Assembly: GCA_030068145.1 (NCBI GenBank)
Contig: JAPJBO010000002.1
Span: 868,001 to 932,000, forward strand
DNA length: 64,000 nucleotides
Source: Diplonema papillatum
Lineage: Eukaryota > Euglenozoa > Diplonemea > Diplonemida > Diplonemidae
Direction of reading: 5' to 3'
Below are positions 32,337-42,782 of this stretch, one piece after another. Position numbers and translations under genes: made by a program. Numbering within the stretch: the stretch's first letter is position 1; each line of letters begins with the position of its first letter. Below the pieces are notes generated by a model. That model did not search any database. It saw only the letters and a program-made list of their open reading frames with translations, and was not told the DNA's origin.

Positions 32337-33122
32337 GGGTGGGGAGGCTGCGTTTGGCGTTGGAACAATGCCGCAGGGCGCGGAGCCTTCGTGCTTCTCC
32401 AGCGGCGGGCTGCTGAAGCTGGCGACCGGGTCCAGCGCCCGCAACCAGAGCTCGTGGGGCGTCGACTACAATAACGAAGAAGGGGACGCCGGCAGGGCAG
32501 GAGGCAGCGGCCGGGTTCTGGGGAAAGGCATGGCCGGAGGGCACCCGCAGTCGGATGCGATGACGATGTTTCCCCGGTACGAGTTGTGGCCACCCGCTCA
32601 GAGCAGAACGCTGTGCACTGCGCTCACGTTCGCCGAGCACGACGTCGTGTACCAGCGCCCGCTGCACGGCCTCAAACGGACCCCCGCCACCACCGCAGCT
32701 GGGTCCGATGACTTCTACACCCTCCTCTTCCCGCAGCAGTCGCCGGGTGCTTCGACAGCGAACAGCACAGCGCGGTCTCTTGCTTCTTCGGGCCATCGAA
32801 CGACTCCGACTACAGCGGCAGCGGGCAGTCCGTCTCTATGCCGGCGGCTGCGCCAAGCGTCGCGGGCCACGGCAGCGGTGCCCAGCCCGTGCCGACACAA
32901 GCAGCCGCCTCTGGCCCCGAGTCAGCGAACCTCGTCGACAGCAGCAGCGAAGCTCAGCCCGTCCCAATCACCCAACCAACCGCCTCTCGCCCCGAGCCAT
33001 CGAACTTCTCCGTCCCAACGGAGTATACCCGACAGCCACAGCACGCAGCTGGCCCGACAACATTCTTCTCGAAAGTCTGGGTCCGTCAAGAGTTGGTGCC
33101 ACCTGTCACCCTCCCGTTCTAG
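32337..33122 (+). pseudogene. GC-rich coding exon or broken gene, function unknown
   Basis: A plus-strand frame from 32368 (MPQGAEPSCFSSGG; a CAG just before it may be an acceptor) reads coding-like sequence to about 32745 (FYTLLFPQQSPG). The coding-like signal then moves to another frame (CFDSEQHSAVSCFFGPSND) and continues to a stop at 33122. In that frame, the phrases AQPVPTQ and AQPVPITQ head a two-copy repeat of about 25 residues. The one-base shift near 32745 means a pseudogene, a missed tiny intron or a sequence error. No family is recognised. A weak direct repeat of its downstream part (33255-33330 against 33345-33425) resembles the 3'-end copies of other genes here. Confidence 0.5.
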
Positions 33123-33637
33123 CCTCGCACGGCTATCTGGAAGTCCGTCGCTTCGACCGAAGAATGCGGACGTGAGGCAGCCAGCTCAGATCGAGGACGC
33201 CGATCAAGGGCACGAAGAGGATGCTGACGCCGCGTTCGCGGACCCTCTAAGCTCGCGAGACTGCTACCGAGCAGTGAACACGTTGCAGAACACAATTCGC
33301 TTCAGGTACTAGGTCCCCCGGTTCTGACACCGAGTCGGCGCGTTTGAGATCGCGACTGCTACACAACGCGTTGCAGCGTTCAATCCGATTCATGCGCCGA
33401 AAGGTCCCCAGGTTCTGACGACGAAGGCCTCACCCGAATGACGACATCGAACTGCAGCTACATGCGCCGGTCTTTCGACGAACCCGGCCCGGTGCTGGGC
33501 TACGGAAAAAGGCTTTGAGATGAGGTAAACGGGCTCGCAATGTTGTTTGCGCGCACGAGTGGAATTGCTTGCTTGACGCTAGCACCACGACGTCGCTTTT
33601 ATCGACGATAACTGCGTTTGTTACCATAAGATATTAA

Positions 33638-33872
33638 CCACATACGGACGGAGGATGGTGTTACTTTTGGGAAAACGGACTTTTCAAGGCAAACCTTGGG
33701 TACTCAAAAGGGGGCTTCGTAGATCAAAAATGGGAACCGAGGGGTGCATTTGAAAGACTTTGTGGCAGATCTTTCAAATGCGCACCTCGAGGACGGGCAC
33801 CTGTGGCGTCTTGCAGATACCCGTGAGTTAATGAATTAACTACGCCATGCGGCGTAGTTCTTCCGTATGTGG
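33638..33872. mobile_element. piggyBac-type MITE
   Basis: The left end TTAA + CCACATACGGACGGAGG (33634 on) pairs with CCGTATGTGG + TTAC (ending 33876). The final TTAC, in place of TTAA, suggests one mutated base. About 235 bp with no coding capacity. It contains CATTTGAAAG and CTTTCAAATG motifs like the subterminal regions of the piggyBac element at 14714-16718. Confidence 0.75.
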
Positions 33873-34912
33873 TTACTCTCTCCAAGGAGCCTCAAGATGC
33901 TGCACAGAGCCACAGAGCTCTCACAGAGAGTGGCAAAGCGAATCACAAAGCGAAGCAAATCAGCAGTAAGAAAACAACGGGCTTGCTTTGCATTTCATGT
34001 GCAAGTACATATGAGACGATGCCAAAAGGGGGGGGGGGGGGGGGGTTTGGGCAGATGTTTTCTGGTATAGTCAGATACTGGGCATGTGGGGTATAGGACC
34101 CATACCCCCCCAGTAACCATGTTTTCGGGCCGATTTTGGGGTCCAATGCCCTCGGAGAACCTTTTTCTGAGCGCATTGTGTGAGTGAGTTTGCTGCTGGT
34201 AACCTCACGAAGGCGATGGCTAATCGTGTTCCCTTCTGCAGGTGTAGCACACGTCCGGCCAGGTGTTCGAACCGGGCACCACGTAGCTGGCGGTACGTGG
34301 TGTACGACACCTTTGCCGTTAGTTGGCCTTCTTCGTCCACCAGCCTGTGCTAGAAGGATTTGTGCGACGAACGTCTTGTGCACGACAGCTTTTCCGTGAC
34401 CCACGACGTCGGTGGTTGCCTCCACGAGATCGTCGAATGCCTGCTGCCTCATGGGTCACCTTTGTCGGTCGCCCTCTGTACAGAGACCCCGGGCGCAATC
34501 GGGTCAACTCCTGCAGCTTTCATCAGAAAGGCTCTCGTCGCTCTAAAGTGTCTCCGCGTGGAGCCCTGTGACCTATCGTACTTCGTGTGCGTCTTGCCTT
34601 GCAAATTTTTGAGCCAATTCTTCGAACGAAGCGCATTTACGAGTCACGCATTCTGAGAACAGAGTTAAGTTCCTGTTCTGGGTGGGTGCTGCCGCCGTAG
34701 CCATTGTACAGTCGTAACCCTACCTGGGGCCTCAAAGTCCACAACAACTGAGTTTTGCGCTCAGAAAAAGGTTCTCCGAGGGCATTGGACCCCAAAATCG
34801 GCCCGAAAACATGGTTTCTGGGGGGGTATGGGTCCTATACCCCACATGCCCAGTATCTGACTATACCAGAAAACATCTGCCCAAACCCCCCCCCCCCCCC
34901 TTTGGCATCGTA

Positions 34913-37447
34913 CACGGTGCACTAGTCAAGGACTTTTTTGACTTTGACTAGTGGTTTTACTAGTCAAAATTTTGACTAGTAAAATGACTAGTGCCACTAG
35001 TAAAAATGACTAGTGCACTAGTAAAAATGACTAGTGATTTAGACAAAATCCACCTAACCTGGACCCAAATCCTGGGTGTTTCGAGAGTTTTCGAGGGGCT
35101 TTACGGCACTACCGTGACCACCGGTGCCCAGACACCACAAACCACCTGGGCAACCCCAGTTTTCGCGAGAGACAGGCAGAGTTGCGAGGTTTTTTGGTTG
35201 GGTTCTTGGAAAGTTCCTGAGCTTGTATGGCTTAGCAAACTTAGTGCAAACGACAGTGCTATCCCTACGGTGAGGTCAGAGACATGTCGTGACAGGTCTC
35301 AGACACTGGATAATGCGGGCTTCCGACCACATTCAAACTCTCGTCCGTAGATTCGGCTTGTCGCTCATGGCGCTCCTATCGCCTTGGCATCGCACCGGAC
35401 ACAGTGCATTTACAGTAGTTCGTGGGTTCCCTAAAACCCACGAAGAAACGAGAGATGGTCGGCAGGTCTTCTTGCCGAGCTTCCCAACATGAATGTGCAA
35501 CAGGTGCTGGCTTTGTCCGCCTGCGAACTGTTTGCATGCAAGGCTTTGTGTTGTGCACATTCCACAAATAGTTGCTCACTGCTATGTGCTCCGCTTTCTA
35601 GTGTTGGAGGCACTCTCTCATTGCGTGCTTGGAGACTTCCTCTTTCACGCCGCCGCGGAAAACCATTCTTGTAGCCTGTGGCGCGCGCGTTGTGTGCCAG
35701 TCAACACGTCGTGGTGCTTTGTCCGGGCATTTCGAATGCCTGGAAGTCACGTTTCTTTGTCTTTTCGGGACGTGCAGACGACCATTAAGCTTTCGTCGGG
35801 TGGGACACCAGCAGGTTCTGGTTTCTACTCGTCGGGTCTACCGCACGGTGAATCGCGTAGCCGGTGTACTTTTTGTGGAAACAGCTTCTTTCGCATCTTC
35901 GGTTGTTCACATACGACGATATAAATCACCGCCTCGGAGTAGCTTGAACTCACAACGCACTGTCTATCGGGCATTGGGAGCGACTAGTAGTATGTGCGGA
36001 AGAGCATGAGGCAGGCAAGCTGTATAACACTCCTAGTAGGCAACAAATTCCCAGAAACTCCCCGTACTCAGCCGTGGTGCTCGCCTGCCTTCATGGCACT
36101 TGCACTTTACAGAACTCAATACTCAGCCCGAGTCCTGTGGGGGAAGAGTGGGGGTGGGCGGCCCACCAAAAAAGGGACCACAGTCTGCATGTTCAGCCGC
36201 AAACACAAACCGACGAGTAATCGTGACTTATTCCTGCAGAACTGGCTTTGCTGAATGACGCTCGTGGCAGACAACTGACCCCCAGCTTTCGTCTATCGCA
36301 CAGTAAGGAATCGCGTTGGGAACTGCGTTCGGAAAATCATTGGACCGGAATTTCTTTGGACCAGAATTTCTTTTTGGACTTTTTGCAGGTTCTGAAAGTT
36401 TTGGACTTTTCCCTGGGATTTTCACTTTTTGGCGGTATTTTGAAGTCTGACCCAAGCAGCTTTTGCACTCGTTTCGTGTTTCCGTTACACAAATGATGGG
36501 ACCGGCAGAATGTACGAACATTTCAAAGCTTCCCGAATTCCGGGCTGAAAGCGTCCAAATTGGTTCAGGTTACCTTTAGTTTCTGTTTGTCCTTAAAACC
36601 CGTGGTGCACGATCATGACTATGGGCATAGCCTGGGTCGCGTAGACAAGCAGCTCGGGTGAGCATGGCGGGGGCGACTCATGAGATTGCCCCCGTCGCCG
36701 ACCACGTGCCGGAACACGACGTCCGGGACCGGCTATACTTGATCAACTCCTTGAACGTCAGCAGCCCGCTGTCGTCGGCATCCACCGCGTCAAAAACGCG
36801 CGTGTCCGCCACTCGGCGGCCAGGACGTCGCCTTCACTCAGCGACGCTCGCTTCACTGCGAGCTCGCCGAGGTCGAGTCCTTCCGCGGCATGCCGCTGGC
36901 CCTGCTCCGTAAGGCCCGGCGATGCCGCGTGCCGACTACGCTCAGCGACTCGCCACCTTGAGTCTGGCTAAAGTAGCACCTTCTCCAAGTTGTAGGGCGC
37001 TGTTGACGGACTTGGGCGCGCCCTTGACTGTAGACACCACATGTATCATATCCTATCGTATTCCCGGATTCTAAACTTCCTTTTGGGCGTGAACCCTACT
37101 GTAAAATACTTGGACCGGAACCTTTTTGGACTTTTGGCCCAAGTTTTGGGGGTTTGAAAAGTATTTCGACTTTTTCCCGGTCCAACATTATTCCGAACAC
37201 GGTAGCAAGCGCAACGGTAGGGTACAGTTGTGCGGTGGGACCCTCTGAAATTTACAAACCAGCCCAGATTTCGGTTCGGAACAGGTGGATTTCTACTAGG
37301 ACACTAGTCATTTTGACTAGTGCACTAGTCATTTTTACTAGTGTTTTTACTAGTGCACTAGTCATTTTTACTAGTGCACTAGTCATGCTTTTTCACTAGT
37401 AAAATGACTAGTCAAAGCACCTTTTTCACTTTTACTAGTGCACCGTG
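34913..37447. mobile_element. 2.5-kb ACTAGT-rich inverted-repeat transposon with TA duplication
   Basis: The termini are CACGGTGCACTAGT at 34913 and its inverse ACTAGTGCACCGTG ending 37447, flanked by TA on both sides (34911-34912 and 37448-37449). Each arm of about 120-140 bp is dominated by ACTAGT hexamers spaced by A/T-rich words such as AAAAATG. TA duplication fits Tc1/mariner-like or related superfamilies, but no transposase is recognisable, so it is non-autonomous. Inside are internal repeats built on TTGGACCGGAA with TTTTTGGACTTTT (36350 and 37110 areas) and a captured gene fragment at 36678-36925. It is inserted in the right arm of the fold-back element. Confidence 0.8.
36678..36925 (-). 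pseudogene. EF-hand gene fragment carried by the transposon
   Basis: On the minus strand, the GC-rich stretch encodes FDAVDADDSGLLTFKELI (loop at 36747-36782). The loop is canonical: D1, D3, S5, G6, L8, T9, E12. Just upstream, in another frame, is coding-like LGELAVKRASLSEGDVLAAE, so the fragment is frameshifted or contains a lost splice site. A stop follows the EF-hand at 36678. Its base composition is that of the host genes and unlike the AT-rich element around it, which argues for capture of host DNA. Confidence 0.7.
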
Positions 37448-37616
37448 TACCATATGTTGGGGGCCCGACCGTGAACTGTGCGGATAGTTGAAGTTAGCAT
37501 GCAGAATACCTGTAGCGACCGAGGGAACCCTGGCGGCCCGTCTAGTGCTGACGTGCAAATAGCTCTCCCTCGACCGATACGATACGCATGCCAGTATACA
37601 ATACTAAAAGGAACCA

Positions 37617-37679
37617 CTACGACAATGGTCACTCGGAGGCTTAAAATCCTCGGATCCCTAAGCGAACTTACACTCTAAG
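37617..37679 (+). repeat. Dispersed repeat shared with the ITFG2-like introns
   Basis: ATGGTCACTCGGAGGCTTAA, then CCTCGGATCCCTAAGCGAAC, resembles blocks at 27912-27962, 29130-29180, 29570-29632 and 29637-29690. These blocks sit beside each exon copy in the ITFG2-like gene. Confidence 0.7.
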
Positions 37680-37957
37680 CCAGCGTCGCCCCCTTTACAG
37701 CGGGGCGGAGTCTCGCTTACCTGACAAACAGAGAATAATTCGTCTTTCTCCCCCCGACCACGCTTCTTGTCTGTGCGATGTGCTCCCTCGCCAGCAGCTG
37801 GGATAGCTCTCCGTACGTGAGCCATCCTCGATCTCGCAGATTCAGCTCGGAGCTATCGAATGCGTCGTTGGGAGTTGAACCCGCCCTTCTCCCCCTCTGT
37901 GCGGGTGAATTGCTGCGTTGCATCCACAAGGTGGGCGGGCGGCCCTGGTACTTTTAA

Positions 37958-38213
37958 CCCCTCACCGACCAGCGACCTCCACAGGGGTCGTTAAATAATA
38001 GCCCATAGCGTAGATATGCCGAAGGGATAGGTTGGGATAGGTGTGTCGAAAACAGCTTTCAAGGGCGGGAATGAAAAGTTATGAGGCGTGTCTCTTGACT
38101 CCCGCCTTTGAACCCCGCTCCCCCTCGAGGAGTCGACAAGGTGTCAACCTGACAGGACCAGGATTTAGACCCAAACCCCCGGAAAAAGTCAAGGTTGCCC
38201 GGTCGGTAAGGGG
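37958..38213. mobile_element. piggyBac-type MITE with intact TTAA sites
   Basis: The ends CCCCTCACCGACC (37958 on) and GGTCGGTAAGGGG (ending 38213) are inverted repeats with one mismatch, flanked by TTAA at 37954-37957 and 38214-38217. 256 bp, no coding capacity. The CCCCTTAC start matches the autonomous-type end at 14714. Confidence 0.88.
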
Positions 38214-38217
38214 TTAA

Positions 38218-38602
38218 CTGATTGAGACGCGCGGTCCGTCGTCTTTGGACGACCTTCTGCCCGAGGAGGAGAAGGCGTGCTCCTCCGCGAATTGATAGCA
38301 AGTAAGTTGGGTGCCCCTGGGCGCAGAGACGAGGCATGTTGCAATACCCAGTGCGCCGTGAAGGAAAAGCAATTCCTCGGTAAGCTGGCGCGCGCAAGAA
38401 AATGAATGGGCCGCCGATACGGACCGATGGTCACGAAGCCCGCAACGTCGTTGGCGTGGGCCTCGATGGTGCGTCGAGTGCAGATCTTGTTGCAATGGAG
38501 AGCATCGAAGGCCGGGGTGTGGGGAAGGTTTTCGCGCTAGGACACGGGGCCAGCCGGTCCTCAAGCAGCCGCCGCCGACCTTACGCAGCATGTAGCGTCC
38601 GT
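38218..38602. other. Spacer without a supported gene
   Basis: A GC-rich stretch with open frames on both strands but no recognisable protein family. Confidence 0.35.
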
Positions 38603-38860
38603 TAGTAGGCGGCATCCCAAGCATGTTCTTGTCATGTAATATCAATGAGCAAGCGGCATCCCAAGCATGTTCAATGTAATTCCAGTGGGCAAGCGGCATA
38701 CACAAGCATGTTCTTGCTATGTAGTATCAGTCAGTTGGCGGCATCAAGCAATGTTCTTGCTATGTAGTATCAGTGAGCAAGCGGCATCCCAAGCATGTTC
38801 TTGCCATGTAGTATCAGTCAGTTGGCGGCATCCAAGCACGTCCCTGCTACGCATCCAACG
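38603..38860. repeat. About 50-bp tandem repeat, roughly five units
   Basis: Units share GCGGCATCCCAAGCATGTTC and TATGTAGTATCAGT, alternating between GAGCAAGCGGC and CAGTTGGCGGC forms. Boundaries are approximate. Confidence 0.85.
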
Positions 38861-39290
38861 CATGCGTTCTTGTTTTCCCCTTCTGTCGTACAACTACCGA
38901 ATTCTCAGGGTATACACAGCCTCCGCTCACACGGATTACACCTTCCCCCACCCACGGGAAAGAACCCCTTCAAAGGAACTCATCGGGCCATCCCCGACGC
39001 GGGCGTGCCGATGGCATAAGGCAGCCATGTTTTGACCGGGCCACCCTCTCAACCCCGCGCACGAACTTGCTGTTTCCAACGAGCTTGGGGGGACGCCAAG
39101 AAAAGCAGCCCCGCCCCACTCCCCCCTGGGAATCAGAGCATCCCGTTTCACCTGTGTCCCCATTGTTTCTCCACAAAACTACGCACTCCTTTCCAGCTCT
39201 CCCCCAACCAGTGCGGTGTTGAGCACATAACCATAGCAAGCACGTTCTTGCAACCCTTCTTTACTTCCCCACGTGCCGACGGAGCGGGGT
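38861..39290. promoter_or_regulatory. Spacer upstream of kelch gene 1, with shared module
   Basis: No gene. 39210-39255 repeats the GTTGAGCACATA...AAGCACGTTCTTGCAA module found just upstream of the peroxidase gene and at 57.75 kb. A regulatory role is inferred only from position. Confidence 0.4.
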
Positions 39291-39480
39291 GTGGCTGAAG
39301 AAGAGGAAGAAGAAGAGGTCAAACCCGAAGAGCTACCGTGGCCGAAGAAGAGGAAGAAAAAGAGGACAAATCCGACGAGTTACCAGGGCCGAAGAAGAGG
39401 AAGAAAAAGAGGGCGATCCCGACGAAGTTCCGTGGCCGAAGAAGAGGAAGAAGAAGAGGGGCGATCCCGACGGGTTTTTT
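39291..39480 (+). repeat. 47-bp tandem repeat, four units
   Basis: Units start at 39291, 39338, 39385 and 39432 with GTGGCCGAAGAAGAGGAAGA. Purine-rich. Open in several frames (poly-Glu or Lys/Arg-rich), but the 47-bp period shifts frame at each unit, so it is probably leader DNA and not coding. It ends 87 bp before the kelch 1 ATG. Confidence 0.9.
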
Positions 39481-39566
39481 AGTCAAGTGTGTGCACGAAC
39501 GACACCTGACTGACAATCTGTACGCCCAGAGGGGAAACTCGCCAGAAGCCCGAAAAAAAGAAGAAA

Positions 39567-41894
39567 ATGGAGCTTTGCGAGGGGCAATCCGTGGTGGTGT
39601 ACCGACAGAGCATGCTCCTGTTCGGCGGGGTCGACCGGGCCGGGCGGTACCGCAACGACGTCTGGCAGGTCGCGGTCGCGAGTGTGAAGCACCGGAGCCG
39701 GGTGGTCCCGTGCAGCGGCGAGCTGGCGACGACGGGGACACGGCCGCATGCCCTTCGGGACCACGCGGCGTGCGTGGTGGGCGCGATCATGGTGGTGTTG
39801 GGGGGCGAGATGGACCCGGCGCGGGAGGCGAAAGACGGCGGGATCCAGGCGTCGTTCCTCGACCTAGACGCGTGCAAGTGGGACGCGAACCGGTCGTCGA
39901 AGGGCAACTGCCCCCCGCCGTCGATATCCCCCGCCATCGCGGCGAGAGGAGTCGACGTGTATTTGACCGGCGGGATCGTGGTGCCCGGCCGGAAGACGAA
40001 GCAGCGGACACACCCCGGCGGTGACCCCGCGCTGTACGTCCTGAACACGAAGACGATGGTCTGGCGCGCGATAACCCCCCGCGGCGGCCCCGCCCCCGCG
40101 CCGCGCGCGCCGGCGGCGCTGCGGCTCGGCGTCACGAAGGCGTCGCTGCTGCTGTACACCGGCGCCGCGGTGTGCTTCTGGGCGAAGAAGGAGAACGCGT
40201 GGGCCGCCGGCCGCCCGCTCCCTCCGTCGCCGTGCGCAGCCTGCCCGGCCTTCGTCTGCGGCCCCGGCATGGCGGTGGCCTTCACGCCGGACCGGTGCCT
40301 TTTTTTCGACGCCTTCGGCAACCCAGTGGGTGAACGTGCCCTCGAAGGAGACCCACCCCCAGCGCTCGTCGACCCGTCGACGCCGCCGTCCGCGTTGATG
40401 GTCACGGGCTGGCATGAGGGCGGGCCGGAAGAGGACGATTCGGAGGCGGGGAAGAAGACGAAGGGGAAAAAAGAGTCGCGGAAGGCGTCGACTGGGTCTC
40501 CCTCCGGTACTTCGTTTTGGGGGTCGCTGACGGTGCTGGTGGTTGATCCGAGGACGCGGGAGATGCACTCGTTCTGCGCGGCGGCGCCGGGGTGCGGGAG
40601 CGCGCGGGCGGCGGACAACCTGCGGTGGCTCGCCCACGAGTGGGACGTCCCGGCCGACTTGAAGGACTTCGACCTCGACGACGTCGTGAGCTCGCTGAGC
40701 AGCCAGCCGGCAGCCGGCGAGGGCGGCGCCTTCAGGAGCTGGCTGGCGAAGGGCACGACGGATCGGATCGCGGCTGGCAGGCCGCAATCCGTCGAAACCG
40801 GGTCGACCGGCACCAGACGCACGGTGTCCCCAGCGCTCGGTCACGCCCCGCCGCCGCCGGCGGCGGCCCATGCGTTTCCGCGGCCGCCGGATACCCGGGG
40901 CAGCCGGCTCCTGGAGCTCTTCCACCCAAGCTGCGACGTGGCGGTCACGTCGCCGCGGGGCAGCCTCAACCGGCCGCCGGTGCACCCCAGCTTCCCTTCC
41001 CTCCGCCATGTTTCGGCCCCGCACGCCCGCGTCGCGAGTCCGAGGGCTGGCGGGCCGCCGGTCTCGCCGTACACGCTGGCGTCGGCGCGGGACGCGGACG
41101 CGAGGGGAGGCAAGGCGCGGATGACGACACTCGCCGACTTCTGGCCGGTTCCCAACTTGAACCGCCGCCCCGCGTTCGAGGCGGCCGTCAAGCAGCGGAG
41201 CGTCCCGTCTTGCTGGCCGGCCCCGCAGCTGCTGCTGGGCGGCGGCGGCGGCGGCGGGAGGGCGCCCGGCCTGCTGCGGCTGCAGCAGGCGCCGTACTCC
41301 AACCCGCCCGTGCACTCACCGCGCATCGCCGCGGGGCTCATGTCCCCGGACAACACCCTCGCGGCCACCCCGGCCGCGTTCACGTCCGGGGCCGCTCCCG
41401 CTGCTGCTCCCGGGTGGTTCGGCAGCCAGCCGATCTTCCCAGCACCCGCTTCCGACCCGGCATCGACGCCCGCGACGCTGCTCCCGCAGCAGCAGCAGCA
41501 ACAGCGGCAGCAACAGGAGCAGAGGAGGCCGGGGTATGTCTCCGATCCGTATCTTTCGGGTTCGAACAGCCCCGCGCTTTCCGCGGCGGCGGGGCTGCCG
41601 GCGGCGGCGGCGGCGGGCTCTCCGCCGCCGGCGGAGAGCCCGCCGTCGGTCCCGCCGCGCGCCGCGGGGGGCGGGAGCCCGACTCCGTCGCCTTCCGTCT
41701 TCGGCCGCCCGGCGGCCGTCGATCCGTCGCCGCGGCCGCGGCGCGCGCCCGTCTTCGCAGCGGACGGCGTCCACGCCCGCAACATCTCGCCGCCCGGCCG
41801 ACGCCCAGCCCCGCCGGCCCACCCGCCGTCGCCCTTGTCGCAAGCCAAAGTGCGCTTCTCCCTCGCGCAGTTGTACCTGAACCAAGGCAGCTAG
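39567..41894 (+). CDS. Kelch-repeat protein with long Pro/Ala-rich tail (kelch 1)
   Basis: 775 residues from the ATG at 39567 (AAGAAAATGG context). The N-terminal 270 residues hold kelch-type blades: MLLFGGVDRAGRYRNDVW, ACVVGAIMVVLGGEMD, DVYLTGGIVV, ALYVLNTKTMVWRAI and AVCFWAKKENAW, the usual GG doublet plus Tyr/Trp spacing of a beta-propeller. A charged Lys/Glu segment follows at about 290-315, then a long Pro/Ala/Gly/Gln-rich tail (430-760) that looks disordered, including a poly-Gln run near 41490. It ends SQAKVRFSLAQLYLNQGS. A scaffold role is likely; no enzyme domain is seen. The same leader phrase (ATCTGTACGCCCA) precedes kelch gene 2, suggesting common origin. The last 15-19 codons plus the 3' untranslated region are repeated downstream. 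Confidence 0.85.
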   Translation: MELCEGQSVVVYRQSMLLFGGVDRAGRYRNDVWQVAVASVKHRSRVVPCSGELATTGTRPHALRDHAACVVGAIMVVLGGEMDPAREAKDGGIQASFLDLDACKWDANRSSKGNCPPPSISPAIAARGVDVYLTGGIVVPGRKTKQRTHPGGDPALYVLNTKTMVWRAITPRGGPAPAPRAPAALRLGVTKASLLLYTGAAVCFWAKKENAWAAGRPLPPSPCAACPAFVCGPGMAVAFTPDRCLFFDAFGNPVGERALEGDPPPALVDPSTPPSALMVTGWHEGGPEEDDSEAGKKTKGKKESRKASTGSPSGTSFWGSLTVLVVDPRTREMHSFCAAAPGCGSARAADNLRWLAHEWDVPADLKDFDLDDVVSSLSSQPAAGEGGAFRSWLAKGTTDRIAAGRPQSVETGSTGTRRTVSPALGHAPPPPAAAHAFPRPPDTRGSRLLELFHPSCDVAVTSPRGSLNRPPVHPSFPSLRHVSAPHARVASPRAGGPPVSPYTLASARDADARGGKARMTTLADFWPVPNLNRRPAFEAAVKQRSVPSCWPAPQLLLGGGGGGGRAPGLLRLQQAPYSNPPVHSPRIAAGLMSPDNTLAATPAAFTSGAAPAAAPGWFGSQPIFPAPASDPASTPATLLPQQQQQQRQQQEQRRPGYVSDPYLSGSNSPALSAAAGLPAAAAAGSPPPAESPPSVPPRAAGGGSPTPSPSVFGRPAAVDPSPRPRRAPVFAADGVHARNISPPGRRPAPPAHPPSPLSQAKVRFSLAQLYLNQGS

Positions 41895-42690
41895 CCTCTC
41901 TTTTGCTGTACAGGCTGTACAGTAAAAAGCTGCGAACGGGCCCATGAGCTACGAGTGTGTGAGAAAGAGGCAGATAGGCGTTCTGTTGCCATTCTGGCGG
42001 CCGCCAACTACCCATCTGCCGTCGCCGTTGTCGCAAGCCAAAGTGCGCTTCTCCCTCGCGCAGTTGTACCTGAACCAAGGCACCTAGCCTCCCTTTTGCT
42101 GTACAGGCTGTACAGTAAAAAGCTGCGAAGGGGCCCATGCACTACGAGTGTGTGAGAAAGAGGCAGATGGGCGTTCTGTTGCCATGCTAGCGGCCGCCAA
42201 CTACCCATCTGCCGTCGCCGTTGTCGCAAGCCAAAGTGCACTTCTCCCTCGTGCAGTTGTACCTGAACCAAGGCACCTAGCCTCCCTTTTGCTGTACAGG
42301 CTGTACAGTAAAAAGCTGCGAAGGGGCCCATGCACTACGAGTGTGTGAGAAAGAGGCAGATGGGCGTTCTGTTGCCATGCTAGCGGCCGCCAACTACCCA
42401 TCTGCCGTCGCCGTTGTCGCAAGCCAAAGTGCACTTCTCCCTCGTGCAGTTGTACCTGAAACAAGGTGGGTAGCCTTCCTTTTGCTGTCCAGTAAAACGC
42501 AGCGAACGAGCCCATGCACTGAGGACAAGCGTTCTGATGCATTTCTGGTGGCCGCTAAACGCCGTTGCCGCAAACCAAAGTGCACGTCTCCCTTGAACCA
42601 AGGCAGCTAGACGAGCGTTCTGATGCATTTCTGGTGGCCGCCAACGACCAATCTGCTGTCACCTTTGTCGCAAACCAAAGGGCACTTCTC
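41838..42690 (+). repeat. 193-bp tandem copies of the kelch 1 3' end
   Basis: TCGCAAGCCAAAGTGC recurs at 41838 (the gene itself), 42031, 42224 and 42417, an exact 193-bp period, then in shorter, more decayed copies at about 42567 and 42670. Each full unit carries the last codons (SQAKVRFSLAQLYLNQ), a stop and about 140 bp of 3' sequence, including the inverted pair CTGTACAGGCTGTACAG. Confidence 0.95.
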
Positions 42691-42782
42691 CGGTACTTCA
42701 ACGGTAACATACCCAGTTTCGCTGGAGTGCCCGTTCCCGGCAAGCTACGAGGAAACGAACCTGTAAGAGTGCCAACGCTTCT

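Larger units (their letters stand above)
34007..37457. mobile_element. Fold-back element, split by a nested insertion
   Basis: The left arm (34007-34175) and right arm (34753-34910) are inverted copies of about 165 bp. Both contain a G/C homopolymer run (34027-34046; C-run before 34900), the phrase GACGATGCCAAA, and GGCCGATTTTGGGGTCCAATG. The right arm continues after the nested element at 37448-37457 (TACCATATGT), matching the outer left arm ACATATGAG. Removing the insertion leaves an element of about 0.9 kb. Its centre (34176-34752) has minus-strand peptide fragments in two frames, such as YRQLRGARFEHLAGRVLHLQ, probably a decayed protein of unknown type. No target duplication was recognised. 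Confidence 0.75.

Noticed and set aside
40841..41848. Long antisense frames within kelch gene 1
   Set aside because: They are low-complexity antisense of Pro/Ala/Gly-rich codons with no motif.
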